In this document: positions 6,013-13,646 of the stretch, in pieces | Layout of the letters: each line of letters begins with the position of its first letter | Position numbering within the stretch: position 1 is the first letter of the stretch | DNA from: Dehalococcoidia bacterium | GTDB taxonomy: Bacteria > Chloroflexota > Dehalococcoidia > Dehalococcoidales > JAUWYK01 | Assembly (NCBI GenBank): GCA_030615865.1 | Contig: JAUWYK010000031.1 | Span: 1 to 19,859, forward strand | DNA: 19,859 nt | Reading direction: 5' to 3' | Position numbers and translations under genes: made by a program | Notes under the pieces: generated by a model | Told to the model about the DNA's origin: nothing | Databases searched by the model: none | Seen by the model: only the letters and a program-made list of their open reading frames with translations

Positions 6013-7824
6013 ATGCATGGTTGGGTAGGAAAGATCTTAAGGGTTAATTTGACCCGAGGTGACAACTCTATTGAGGATCTAGATCCAGATTTGGCAAGGG
6101 AGTTTATCGGAGGTCGAGGTCTGGCTACAAAGTTCCTGTTTAACGAGATTGACCCCAGTGTCGACCCGTTCAGCCCTGAGAATGAACTGCTCTTTGCAAC
6201 TGGCCCGTTAACCGGGAGTGGTGCAATCGGCGGTAGTAGGTATATGGTGGTTACTAAATCGCCATTGACCGACGGTGTTGCCTGTTCTAACGCTGGTGGT
6301 TATTTTGGCCCAGAATTAAAATTTGCTGGCTATGATATGCTCATCGTGGAAGGCAAAGCACAAGAGCCAGTTTACTTATTGATTGAGGATGATGATGTAC
6401 AGATTAAACCAGCACGACACCTATGGGGGAAAACCACTGTTGAAACTGAGGCCATGATTAGGTCAGAGATAAGGGCCACTACGAAAGTTAGAGAGACCCA
6501 AATATCCTGTATTGGTCCCGCCGGTGAAAATAGGGTAAGGATAGCCTGTATTATGCATTCCGGTCATGCTGCAGGTCGCTCCGGGGTGGGAGCAGTGATG
6601 GGGTCTAAGAACCTGAAGGCAGTAACCATCAGAGGAATGAAAGGGGTTACCCTAGCTGATGCGGATAGTTTCAAAAAGCTTATCGCTGACGTTTCGGATA
6701 AGATCAGGAAATCTCCAATGCTAGAACGAAGACCTCTCTATGGTACCTGGACTGGAATATCAAGAGCCTACAAATTTGGCGTATTGGCAACCAAGAACTT
6801 CCAAGAGGGCTGTATCGAGGGAGTGGACGGCGCAGAGAAGGTCTTGCGCGATAACTTCTTCGTAAGATCCAACACCTGTTTCTGTTGTCCCTTCCAGGAA
6901 TTCAAAGTAACCAGAGTCACTGACCCAGAGTTCCAAGGTGAAGGTGAGGGACCGGAGTGGGAAAGTTTTGGTCTGCTCGGTCCTGACTGTGGCATTACTA
7001 ACTTCGCCGCTATAGTTAAGGCTAATTATCTATGTAACGAGATGGGAATGGATACCATATCGGCAGGGGGCACAATTGCCTGTGCCATGGAGCTTTATGA
7101 GAGGGGGTTCCTGCCTGAGAAGGATGTAGGCTATCCACTCCATTTTGGTGACGCCAAAGCCCTGGTTGAGCTTATTGGAAAGATGGGGCGGCGCCAGGGT
7201 TTTGGGGATATGTTGGCCGAAGGTGGCTACCGACTAGCTAACAAGTACGGGCACCCTGAGCTTTTCATGGGGGTAAAGAAACAGGAGTTTCCTGGCTTTC
7301 ACCCTCAAGGCTTTCAAATACTAGGGCTAGGTTATGCTACCAGCAATAGAGGAGCCTGCCATCTTAAAAACAATGCCTATTACGATGACACTCGATTTGA
7401 AACAGCGGGGCAGGCAGCTCTGGCGAAAACAGATCAAGACTATATTGCCTCGATAGATTCCAGCGGGCTGTGTCACGCCATCTATATCCGTGACTTCTTG
7501 CCGTGGAGAGAAGAGATAGTGCCGTCCCTGCTGGAAACCGTTACCGGTGCTGGCTATACTAGAGAGAGCATGCTGCTGGCTGGTGAGAGAATCTGGAATA
7601 TAGAACGGCTATTCAATTTAAAGGCGGGGCTTACGGCAAAGGATGATACTCTTCCCAAAAGGATACTTGAGGAGCCCATGCCCGAGGGGCCAACTAAAGG
7701 GCAAGTAGTGAGGCTTGGTGAGATGCTACCTGAATACTACAAGGCCAGGGGATGGGATATAAACGGTGTTCCCACTGCTGAGAAGTTAGCCGAGTTAGGG
7801 TTGAGCCAAGAAGGAGGCAGGTAA
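6013..7824 (+). CDS. Aldehyde:ferredoxin oxidoreductase (AOR) family tungsto/molybdoenzyme
   Basis: A 603-residue protein of full AOR length, with AAGGAGGG 9-10 bases before ATG 6013. The family oxidises aldehydes to acids (or reduces acids) at a tungsten bis-pterin centre next to a [4Fe-4S] cluster, with ferredoxin as partner. The N-terminal cofactor domain shows EFIGGRGLATKFLF (30-43), GPLTGSGAIGGSRYMVV (64-80), NAGGYFGPELKFAGYDMLIV (93-112) and GRSGVGAVMGSKNLKAV (188-204). EGPEWESFG (312-320) and the HP...GACH region (430-450) match active-site segments. The cluster region reads TCFCCPFQEF: C289 and C292 fit CxxC, but position 296, normally the third cysteine, is Glu; C487 is the C-terminal ligand. 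The stop codon overlaps the ferredoxin start. Substrate unknown. Confidence 0.93.
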   Translation: MHGWVGKILRVNLTRGDNSIEDLDPDLAREFIGGRGLATKFLFNEIDPSVDPFSPENELLFATGPLTGSGAIGGSRYMVVTKSPLTDGVACSNAGGYFGPELKFAGYDMLIVEGKAQEPVYLLIEDDDVQIKPARHLWGKTTVETEAMIRSEIRATTKVRETQISCIGPAGENRVRIACIMHSGHAAGRSGVGAVMGSKNLKAVTIRGMKGVTLADADSFKKLIADVSDKIRKSPMLERRPLYGTWTGISRAYKFGVLATKNFQEGCIEGVDGAEKVLRDNFFVRSNTCFCCPFQEFKVTRVTDPEFQGEGEGPEWESFGLLGPDCGITNFAAIVKANYLCNEMGMDTISAGGTIACAMELYERGFLPEKDVGYPLHFGDAKALVELIGKMGRRQGFGDMLAEGGYRLANKYGHPELFMGVKKQEFPGFHPQGFQILGLGYATSNRGACHLKNNAYYDDTRFETAGQAALAKTDQDYIASIDSSGLCHAIYIRDFLPWREEIVPSLLETVTGAGYTRESMLLAGERIWNIERLFNLKAGLTAKDDTLPKRILEEPMPEGPTKGQVVRLGEMLPEYYKARGWDINGVPTAEKLAELGLSQEGGR

Positions 7825-8048
7825 TGGCGAGAATAAAGATAGACCATAATAACTGCTGTGAATGCTGCCTCTGTGAGGTAGTTTGCTCGTTGCAGTATAG
7901 CGAAAACACCGTTAACCCCAAAAAGTCACGAATAGTGGCTTTATTCAGGAAGCCTGATGTCGACACAATAAATTGTGACCATTGTGGAGACGATCCTCAG
8001 TGCATCAAGGCGTGCCTTAGCGATGCTTTAGCTCTGATAGGAGAATAA
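7824..8048 (+). CDS. Two-cluster 4Fe-4S ferredoxin, AOR partner
   Basis: A 74-residue protein whose ATG shares one base with the AOR stop (TAATG), with AAGGAGG upstream, so translation is coupled. Two cluster motifs are complete: C11xxC14xxC17xxxC21 and C51xxC54xxxxxC60xxxC64. The second motif has the longer gap typical of HycB/DmsB/AOR-associated ferredoxins rather than the classic clostridial type. Extra cysteines C12 and C15 give an unusual CCxCCxC string. It most likely takes electrons from the AOR-family enzyme. The family's usual length in this setting is larger (150 aa or more with 3-4 clusters), so this is a minimal version. Confidence 0.88.
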   Translation: MARIKIDHNNCCECCLCEVVCSLQYSENTVNPKKSRIVALFRKPDVDTINCDHCGDDPQCIKACLSDALALIGE

Positions 8049-8112
8049 GGGAGCTACAACTCAGGGAGATTGCTGGGGAGATAAAAGGGATTTGTAAGTT
8101 GTGGTGAGTGCC

Positions 8113-9147
8113 ATGGGTTCGAGCAAGCTCATATTCTGGTTCGAGGAGCTGGGACAAGAACATAACGATATAGTGGGCAAGAAATGCGCTAACCTGGGCG
8201 TTATGACTCAAATGGGGATGCCTGTCCCCCCAGGGTTTGCCATTTCCATTGATGTCTATAAGAGGTTTATTAAAGAAACAGGGGCCTATGAGGAGATATC
8301 TCACTATATACATGGTCTTGGTAAACTTAAGCATATTGGACAATTCGAAGAGGTCAGCAGAACCATTAGTACTATAATAGAGAGCAAGGAGATGCCAAAG
8401 AACATAAAAGGGGACATAAGCTCCTACTACCAAGCCCTATGTAGTCATGTAGGAAGCGTTGATGTTCCAGTTTCAGTGAGGTCATCTGGACCCGTAAGCC
8501 GCCCCGGGATGTTTGGTACCTATCTTAATGTTAGAGGTGATGAGGAGCTGTTAGACAAGGTAAAGAGGGTGTGGTCGAGTGCCTTTAGCACACGAGCTAT
8601 AGCCTACCGAGTTAACAAAGGTATACCTGTTGATGGAGATATGCTGGGCGTTGCTGTTCAAAAACTGGTTGATGCCTGCTGTGCTGGTGTGAGTCTTACT
8701 GTTAATCCGGTAACTGGTGAGTCGTCGAAGATAATCATCGAAGCCAATTGGGGATTGGGAGAGGGTATCGTCAGCGGCGGAGCGGGTATGGATAGGTTTT
8801 TTGTAGATAAGGAGACCTTGGAGATAAGAGACAGGACGATAGGTAATAAAACAATTCAGATAGTGAGCAAGGGTCAGGGGACAACCAGCGAAGAAGTGCC
8901 TCCTGATATGGTGTCAATCCCTTGCATAGATGACCAGGCGGTGAAAGAGATAGCCAAGTTAGCCAAAATCCTTGAAGACCGCTTGGGCCAACCACAGGAT
9001 TTGGAATGGTCTATCGATTCCATTTTGCCCTTCCCTGAGAGTGTATTCCTGCTACAGACCCGCCCAGCAAAGATAGCGGTCCAAAAATCTCGAAGCGCCA
9101 CTGATCATATCATAGACGCAATGGTGAAGATAATCTACCGACTGTAA
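8113..9147 (+). CDS. PEP-synthase N-terminal (ATP-grasp) domain protein, phenylphosphate synthase protein 2-like
   Basis: A stand-alone nucleotide-binding domain of the PEP synthase/PPDK family (344 aa from ATG 8113, where GGTGAG precedes; GTG 8101 would add 4 residues). Hallmarks are KKCANLGVM...PVPPGFAIS near the N-terminus, VSVRSSGPVSRPGMFGTYLNV (PPDK-like Arg-rich loop), the ATP-grasp core ANWGLGEGIVSGG, and the closing DLEWSI and LLQTRPAKI. The swivelling phosphohistidine domain and the PEP/pyruvate barrel are absent, so it needs a partner carrying the histidine. Such a split is known from phenylphosphate synthase of Thauera aromatica, whose 40-kDa protein 2 corresponds to this domain. 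The partner candidates are the 564-aa proteins at 9240-10934 and 17872-19566. The substrate is not known. Confidence 0.85.
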   Translation: MGSSKLIFWFEELGQEHNDIVGKKCANLGVMTQMGMPVPPGFAISIDVYKRFIKETGAYEEISHYIHGLGKLKHIGQFEEVSRTISTIIESKEMPKNIKGDISSYYQALCSHVGSVDVPVSVRSSGPVSRPGMFGTYLNVRGDEELLDKVKRVWSSAFSTRAIAYRVNKGIPVDGDMLGVAVQKLVDACCAGVSLTVNPVTGESSKIIIEANWGLGEGIVSGGAGMDRFFVDKETLEIRDRTIGNKTIQIVSKGQGTTSEEVPPDMVSIPCIDDQAVKEIAKLAKILEDRLGQPQDLEWSIDSILPFPESVFLLQTRPAKIAVQKSRSATDHIIDAMVKIIYRL

Positions 9148-9239
9148 CCTGTAATATAAGCCATGTTTCTCACACAGTAATGAATTCCCTCAGACTAAGC
9201 TTGAAGGAATCCATTGCTACTTTTGGATGTCGGCTTGAC

Positions 9240-10934
9240 CTATGCACTTAGGATATAAACAGCCCCCTCATTGGCATCTACCCTTATCCTTTGCCCCGTC
9301 TTGATTTTAGTAGTGCCTTCAAAGGTGTTTACCAACGTTGGTAATCCATATTCTCGTCCCACGATAGCGGCATGGCAAAGGATTCCTCCTCTATCAATGA
9401 CTACCCCCTTGATCAGCCCAAAAACTGGTGTCCAGCTTGGAGCTGTAGCTGGAGCAACTAAAATGTCGCCTTCTTGGACATCACCCAATTGCGCATAATT
9501 TAATATGACTCGGGCTAGCCCCTCAGCAACACCGGGAGCTGCAGTTATGCCGTAGAGGTCAGCCTTTAACTCCAGTCTTACCTTGGGCATCTCGCCAATA
9601 GAGGTTTTCATGGCAATAGCATCCCTTGCCGGCAGCAGGTCTTTTTCTATGGCCTCTTCTAGGCTATTTCGCTCCGTAATTACGGGTGGGTTTGGCCTCT
9701 TTTGCCACTCCTCCCACTCAGCGCGCCGACGGTCGACTATGTATTGCAACTTATGAGCTTCGGGGACAAGCATGACACTCTCGACTTCGTCTGGGTTCAA
9801 GTAGAAAATATCATCGGGCTTATCAATGGTTCCTGCCTGAGCAAGCCTCCTTCCTATCCCCAATAGACCACGGCGTATCAACGCGTGAGAGTACATGTCA
9901 AGATAATGGTCATGCTCTTCAGTATATGAGCTCGCCTTCTGAGCCAGCCTTATTAATGCCTCAAACCATTCCTTTTCCTCATCAGGCACCCTTTGTAACA
10001 ATGAGGCTATTGCCTCTTCTCTCTCTTTTGCCAAGCTTTCCCTTACCTCGTCTAGAACAAAATGACCACCCTTCATAATGAAGCCTCTTATAGCCGATAT
10101 AGGTGGGGTAGGGTCCTCAATCCATGTTGGCTCATTGATCTCAGCCATCCGCTGCATCCTCCACCCATCCTCCAATAAGAAATCGCGGAACTCTTTAAGC
10201 CACTCCCTGCCAGCTTCAATCTGCTCAAGCTTTGGGATTGTGTCTCTGGCTTCGTTAGTCTCAAAAATATCGTCCAAACCTTTCTCCACGGCTAGCTGAC
10301 CTAACTGCCACAGCCGTCTATCTACTTGAAATACTTTATTATCAAAACCTATTAGCAATTTCTGGAATTCAGGGTTTTGATCCCCGATGCCAAAACGCCT
10401 CTTAAACAAGTCCTCAAGTATGAGCCAGGCGTTGTAAGCAACGTACATTCCCTGAAAGTGAATTTCCCACATCCTGCGATACATACTTATAAGATCATAA
10501 AGGTGCTGTAACAACTGAGAGTTCGAAGCATGGTCAAGGTCCATGGTCTTAATTGGCTCATATATCTTGAACATCTCTTTTTTGTAACCATCCCATATCC
10601 CGTCAAAATCCTCAATCCATGGGCGTAGCGCCTCCCTAAATTTGACTTCGCGTCTCTTAATCTCTTGTTCATCCCTGACTATATGAAAGGCACAATACCC
10701 TCCGCCATTCCTTCCTTTGAACTCCCAGCCCTTACAGGTAGGAATGCTCAGTAAATCAGCACAATATTTTAGTCCATGAGAGCAATATCTGTTCCAGAAC
10801 CAGCTAAACATCGGCGTCCACGGCGGCACGCAGTGCGTTGCATCCAAAAACCATGAGTGCATCTCGGGAAGGTCAGTTTCTTCGTTGAGCTCATACCCGG
10901 GCAATGCATCCCACAACTTCACTTGCGCTGTCAT
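9240..10934 (-). CDS. Phosphohistidine-domain PEP-synthase-like protein 1 (phenylphosphate synthase protein 1-like)
   Basis: A 564-residue protein (about 65 kDa) on the minus strand. I chose ATG 10934, with GGGAGGAG just upstream, over the longer frame from 10973; the paralogue at 17872 starts at the same aligned residue. Residues 1-450 form a mostly helical region rich in Trp, Tyr and His (start LWDALPGYEL, HSWFLDATHCVPPW at 26-39), probably for the acceptor. Residues 455-564 are the PEP-utilizers mobile domain: GITAAPGVAEGLARV, GDILVAPATAPSWTPVF and GILCHAAIVGREYGLP, with His521 as the predicted phosphorylated residue. Ser before that His is usual; here it is Cys520. The ATP-binding domain and the PEP-binding barrel are both missing. 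It converges on the ATP-grasp gene 92 bp away and has its own strong promoter. Confidence 0.85.
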   Translation of the reverse strand: MTAQVKLWDALPGYELNEETDLPEMHSWFLDATHCVPPWTPMFSWFWNRYCSHGLKYCADLLSIPTCKGWEFKGRNGGGYCAFHIVRDEQEIKRREVKFREALRPWIEDFDGIWDGYKKEMFKIYEPIKTMDLDHASNSQLLQHLYDLISMYRRMWEIHFQGMYVAYNAWLILEDLFKRRFGIGDQNPEFQKLLIGFDNKVFQVDRRLWQLGQLAVEKGLDDIFETNEARDTIPKLEQIEAGREWLKEFRDFLLEDGWRMQRMAEINEPTWIEDPTPPISAIRGFIMKGGHFVLDEVRESLAKEREEAIASLLQRVPDEEKEWFEALIRLAQKASSYTEEHDHYLDMYSHALIRRGLLGIGRRLAQAGTIDKPDDIFYLNPDEVESVMLVPEAHKLQYIVDRRRAEWEEWQKRPNPPVITERNSLEEAIEKDLLPARDAIAMKTSIGEMPKVRLELKADLYGITAAPGVAEGLARVILNYAQLGDVQEGDILVAPATAPSWTPVFGLIKGVVIDRGGILCHAAIVGREYGLPTLVNTFEGTTKIKTGQRIRVDANEGAVYILSA

Positions 10935-10994
10935 TTCTCCTCCCGTATTATAGCTCCGACTATGCCCACCCATTCCCCTATGTTTATGAACCTA

Positions 10995-11022
10995 ATTATA
11001 CTACGGCAGCTTTGTCTGTCAA
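10995..11022 (-). promoter_or_regulatory. Consensus sigma-70 promoter for phosphohistidine protein 1
   Basis: On the minus strand TTGACA (11022-11017) and TATAAT (11000-10995) match the consensus at all twelve positions, with a 16-bp spacer. The start would be near 10988, about 54 nt before the ATG at 10934. It lies back to back with the regulator's promoter, about 28 bp between the two -35 boxes. Confidence 0.75.
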
Positions 11023-11049
11023 TAATGAACCGCAAAACAGCTACAGAGC

Positions 11050-11090
11050 TTGACACAAACCACTGGCAGACTTATAGTTTCTATAAACTA
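11050..11090 (+). promoter_or_regulatory. Sigma-70 promoter of the regulator gene with overlapping inverted repeat
   Basis: TTGACA (11050-11055) and TATAGT (11073-11078) are spaced by 17 bp. The start would be near 11085, giving a leader of about 107 nt before ATG 11192. A perfect inverted repeat, TAGTTT (11075-11080) and AAACTA (11085-11090), overlaps the -10 box and start site. That is a classic place for a repressor or autoregulatory operator. It does not resemble the CRP-type sites elsewhere. Confidence 0.65.
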
Positions 11091-11191
11091 AACTGTGCTC
11101 AAATTGCTGGCGATGCGGTTGGTTTAACAATTACTATACTACCATTTGCAATACTAGCCGATTTATAAGTATATTACATATACGGGGACTT

Positions 11192-11917
11192 ATGAGGGAT
11201 GAGGAGTTGAGGGTAACCTCCAAGGATTTGCATAAAGGCGATATCAATAGTAAGGTTGAAGTTTTCAAGCAGTCGCCCAACTTTACTGATTTGAGTGAAG
11301 ATAAGCTGAACGAATTAGCTGGTCTCACCATCCTTTGCTATTTCAGAAAGGGTGAGTTTATTTTCTATGAAGGGGAAACTTCTGAGTTTTTTTATATTAT
11401 TCAAGAAGGCAGAATTAAACTGTTCAAGCAATCCGCTTGTGGCAAGAACTTCACCGTTGGCATGCTCCATCACGGTGACACAGTCTATTCTGCCGTCTTG
11501 TTTGATGGCAAACCGCGTTGGGCCTCAGCACAAGCCCTGAGTGATGTAGTTGTCCTGCGTATTGGACGGGAAGAATTCTTATCTTTCGTCACTAATAATC
11601 CCAGCGTAGCTATGAGTCTCATCACTATTTTGGGAGAGCAAGTTCACAGAGCGTATGACAGGCTTAGAGATATGGCAGTGAATAGGGTAGACCAGCGGTT
11701 GATTAGGATTCTCTGCATGCTTTCTTCCAAATTTGGCAACACCCTGTTCTTTACCGCTGAAGAGATTGCCGAGCTGGCTGGAACTACGAGGGAGACCACC
11801 ACTAGGGTGATGGGTCAATTAAAGAATTCTGGTATCATCCATTGTACTCGGGGGAAAATCACTATCTTGGATGAAACCAGGCTGCACCTTTTAAGCCGTG
11901 ACCTTGATCTCGTGTGA
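11192..11917 (+). CDS. Crp/Fnr family transcriptional regulator
   Basis: A 241-residue regulator starting at ATG 11192 with GGGGA upstream. The N-terminal cyclic-nucleotide-type beta-barrel runs about residues 25-140 (FRKGEFIFYEGETSEFFYII, RIKLFKQ, GMLHHGDTV, PRWASAQALSDVVVLRI). A dimerisation helix follows (140-175), then a winged-helix domain (185-235). The recognition helix GTTRETTTRVM carries R200-E201-T202 and R205, the same R-E-T-x-x-R spacing as E. coli CRP, which reads TGTGA half-sites. TGTGA operators occur at 5430 and 11986. There is no N-terminal FNR-type cysteine cluster. The phosphate-binding Arg-Ser pair of CRP is replaced by Arg-Trp (109-110), so cAMP is not an obvious ligand; an aromatic or redox signal is possible. 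It probably activates the flanking operons. Confidence 0.88.
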   Translation: MRDEELRVTSKDLHKGDINSKVEVFKQSPNFTDLSEDKLNELAGLTILCYFRKGEFIFYEGETSEFFYIIQEGRIKLFKQSACGKNFTVGMLHHGDTVYSAVLFDGKPRWASAQALSDVVVLRIGREEFLSFVTNNPSVAMSLITILGEQVHRAYDRLRDMAVNRVDQRLIRILCMLSSKFGNTLFFTAEEIAELAGTTRETTTRVMGQLKNSGIIHCTRGKITILDETRLHLLSRDLDLV

Positions 11918-11985
11918 ATTCGTAAGAGAGAGTTTCCTTCCTTACAGCCCCCTTTATAAAATACCATTGTGGGCGTTCTGTGCTG

Positions 11986-12031
11986 TGTGATTTAAATCAT
12001 AGTAGAGATAAGCCTACCCCGTTATTATAAT
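11986..12031 (+). promoter_or_regulatory. CRP-type operator and -10 box driving the ABC importer operon
   Basis: TGTGA-TTTAAA-TCATA (11986-12001) is followed by TATAAT (12026-12031); the overlapping TATTAT (12023-12028) is an alternative -10. The operator centre falls at about -44.5 or -41.5 depending on the -10 used, a class II activator position. The leader to ATG 12212 is about 174 nt. The block matches the AOR-gene promoter at 5430 well beyond the operator itself. It starts 69 bp after the regulator gene. Confidence 0.65.
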
Positions 12032-12211
12032 TCCGCAAAATGTTACCTAGATGATAGCCCATTACCAAGACGTTGTAGGCCATTGTTAGGTTTATTTTCG
12101 CGGAGGCAAAACATACGAGGAGAAGGCGCAAAGAAACACAAGCAAAGGGGGTGATAAGTGGCATAAATATTTAAGATTAAGCAAATCAAAGGACTTATTA
12201 GGAGGATTCAA

Positions 12212-13459
12212 ATGACAAAGAAAAGGTTAGTGGGATTAACGGCTAGTATCTGTCTAATCTTAACGGTGGCAGTGCTGCCCTTTGCAGCGTCTTGTGCTCC
12301 TGAGGAAGTAGCTCCCCCGCCAGCACCAGAGTACATTTTGTTTGGGCAGTCAACCTCGCTTACGGGGCCGTATGCTCCGGGTGTAGAGGCATTGACCAGA
12401 AACAACTTTGAAATGTGGATCGAGGAAGTCAATGCCAGAGGTGGATTATACATACCGGAATACGAAAAGCGCATCCCTGTAGAGCATATTCGATATGACG
12501 ATAAGAGTGATATAGGGGAAATGACTAAGCTGCTTGAGAAATTGATTCTGGACGACAAGGTTCACTTTTTGCTCCCGTCTTGGGGCACTGCCATGAACGT
12601 TGCTGCCGCCCCTATAATCAGTAAGTATGGCTATCCCTGGATCACGGCAACATGCACCTCGCAGAAGCTAACGGAGGAGCTGGCGGCGGGGGCATTCCCT
12701 TATCTATTCTTAATTTTGTGTCAACCCAGTGATATTGTGCCACAACAAATAGACTTTCTCATTGAGCACGGAATTAAGCGGATAGCCGTAATCTACGTTT
12801 CAGACGAGCATGGCGCTGAATATAAGAGCGTTGTCGTGCCTTACTGCGAGGAGAAAGGGGTTGAGATAGCTGTACTCCGTAGCTACCCCCTCAGTCCTAC
12901 AGACTTAGCTCCCCTGCTAAAAGAGGTTCAGGCAGCCGATGTCGATGCTCTGGTTGCCTATTCCTACCCCGAAGGTACCTTTCTCATGACAGGGCAAGCG
13001 ATAACGCTAGGTCTCAATCTAAAAGTCTTCAGCCTTGGTGTCGGTGTGCCGTTCCCCGCATATAGAGACGCATTCGGCGCCGATGTTGTTGAGGGGGTTA
13101 TGTGCTACGCTCCCGTCAGTAGGTATAGCTCTCCTAAGGTGGAAGACTTTTTCCAGAGGTACGAGAAGCGCTGGGACAGGGAACCTGAAACGTGGGGAGG
13201 CATATATACTACTATCCTTTGTGAAATCTTTGAGCAATGTATTGAGAAGGTTGGACTTGACAGAGCCAAGGTAAGGGACATGATCGCTACGGAGACATTT
13301 GATACCTCAGTGGGTCCCATAAAATTCGTCGATAATCGTAATATATATTTTATGGGTCTGTATGGACAATGGATAGATGGGGACATACACGTTATTATGC
13401 CTAAGGACAAGCGAACTCATGAACCCATCTTCCCCAAGCCTGAGTGGCCGACAGAATAA
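12212..13459 (+). CDS. Liv-type ABC transporter substrate-binding lipoprotein
   Basis: A 415-residue extracytoplasmic binding protein of the branched-chain amino acid/amide type (type I periplasmic fold), with TTAGGAGG before ATG 12212. The signal peptide has a KKR n-region, a hydrophobic core (about residues 7-25) and a lipobox AASC with lipidated C28. A Pro/Glu-rich linker (PEEVAPPPAPE) follows. The mature domain starts ILFGQSTSLTGPYAPGVEAL and contains the typical DDKSD and LLPSWGTAMNVAAAPIISKY segments. It feeds the permeases and ATPases downstream. Liv-type binding proteins also take aromatic acids, amides and urea, so the substrate is not fixed; the catabolic neighbours favour an aromatic or related compound. 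It heads the operon and is separated from livH by a strong hairpin. Confidence 0.93.
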   Translation: MTKKRLVGLTASICLILTVAVLPFAASCAPEEVAPPPAPEYILFGQSTSLTGPYAPGVEALTRNNFEMWIEEVNARGGLYIPEYEKRIPVEHIRYDDKSDIGEMTKLLEKLILDDKVHFLLPSWGTAMNVAAAPIISKYGYPWITATCTSQKLTEELAAGAFPYLFLILCQPSDIVPQQIDFLIEHGIKRIAVIYVSDEHGAEYKSVVVPYCEEKGVEIAVLRSYPLSPTDLAPLLKEVQAADVDALVAYSYPEGTFLMTGQAITLGLNLKVFSLGVGVPFPAYRDAFGADVVEGVMCYAPVSRYSSPKVEDFFQRYEKRWDREPETWGGIYTTILCEIFEQCIEKVGLDRAKVRDMIATETFDTSVGPIKFVDNRNIYFMGLYGQWIDGDIHVIMPKDKRTHEPIFPKPEWPTE

Positions 13460-13491
13460 GGTGCGTTTGCTCGTTTAAGAGTAGTAGTGTG

Positions 13492-13526
13492 CCCCGTTTG
13501 GGAGAGTCCGACTCTCCCAAACGGGG
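13492..13526 (+). terminator. Perfect 16-bp intercistronic hairpin between binding protein and permease
   Basis: CCCCGTTTGGGAGAGT (13492-13507) pairs perfectly with its complement at 13511-13526 around a 3-nt CCG loop. It lies 32 bp after the binding-protein stop and about 120 bp before livH. There is no U-run (the next bases are TGTTATG), so it is unlikely to be a full rho-independent terminator. It more likely attenuates read-through or protects the 3' end of the binding-protein mRNA, raising binding protein over permease. Confidence 0.75.
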
Positions 13527-13646
13527 TGTTATGTCGTAAGTTAACCAGCAGGTATTCTGGCAAAGTAGCTGGCGTCAACAGGTGTTATCTTGTTTGCTTT
13601 TTAATCAAGCTGTGAGTTACTGAGGCAGGAAGGACAAAAAGAAGGC

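Noticed and set aside
8017..8433. Leftward 138-codon frame opposite the ATP-grasp gene
   Set aside because: It is antisense to a strongly conserved protein and has no initiation signal; the real coding strand is clear from PEP-synthase motifs.
9148..9239. Possible bidirectional terminator between the convergent ATP-grasp and phosphohistidine genes
   Set aside because: The best stem (TTCCCTCA with TTGAAGGAA) has a mismatch, a 9-nt loop and no T-run on either side; too weak to call.
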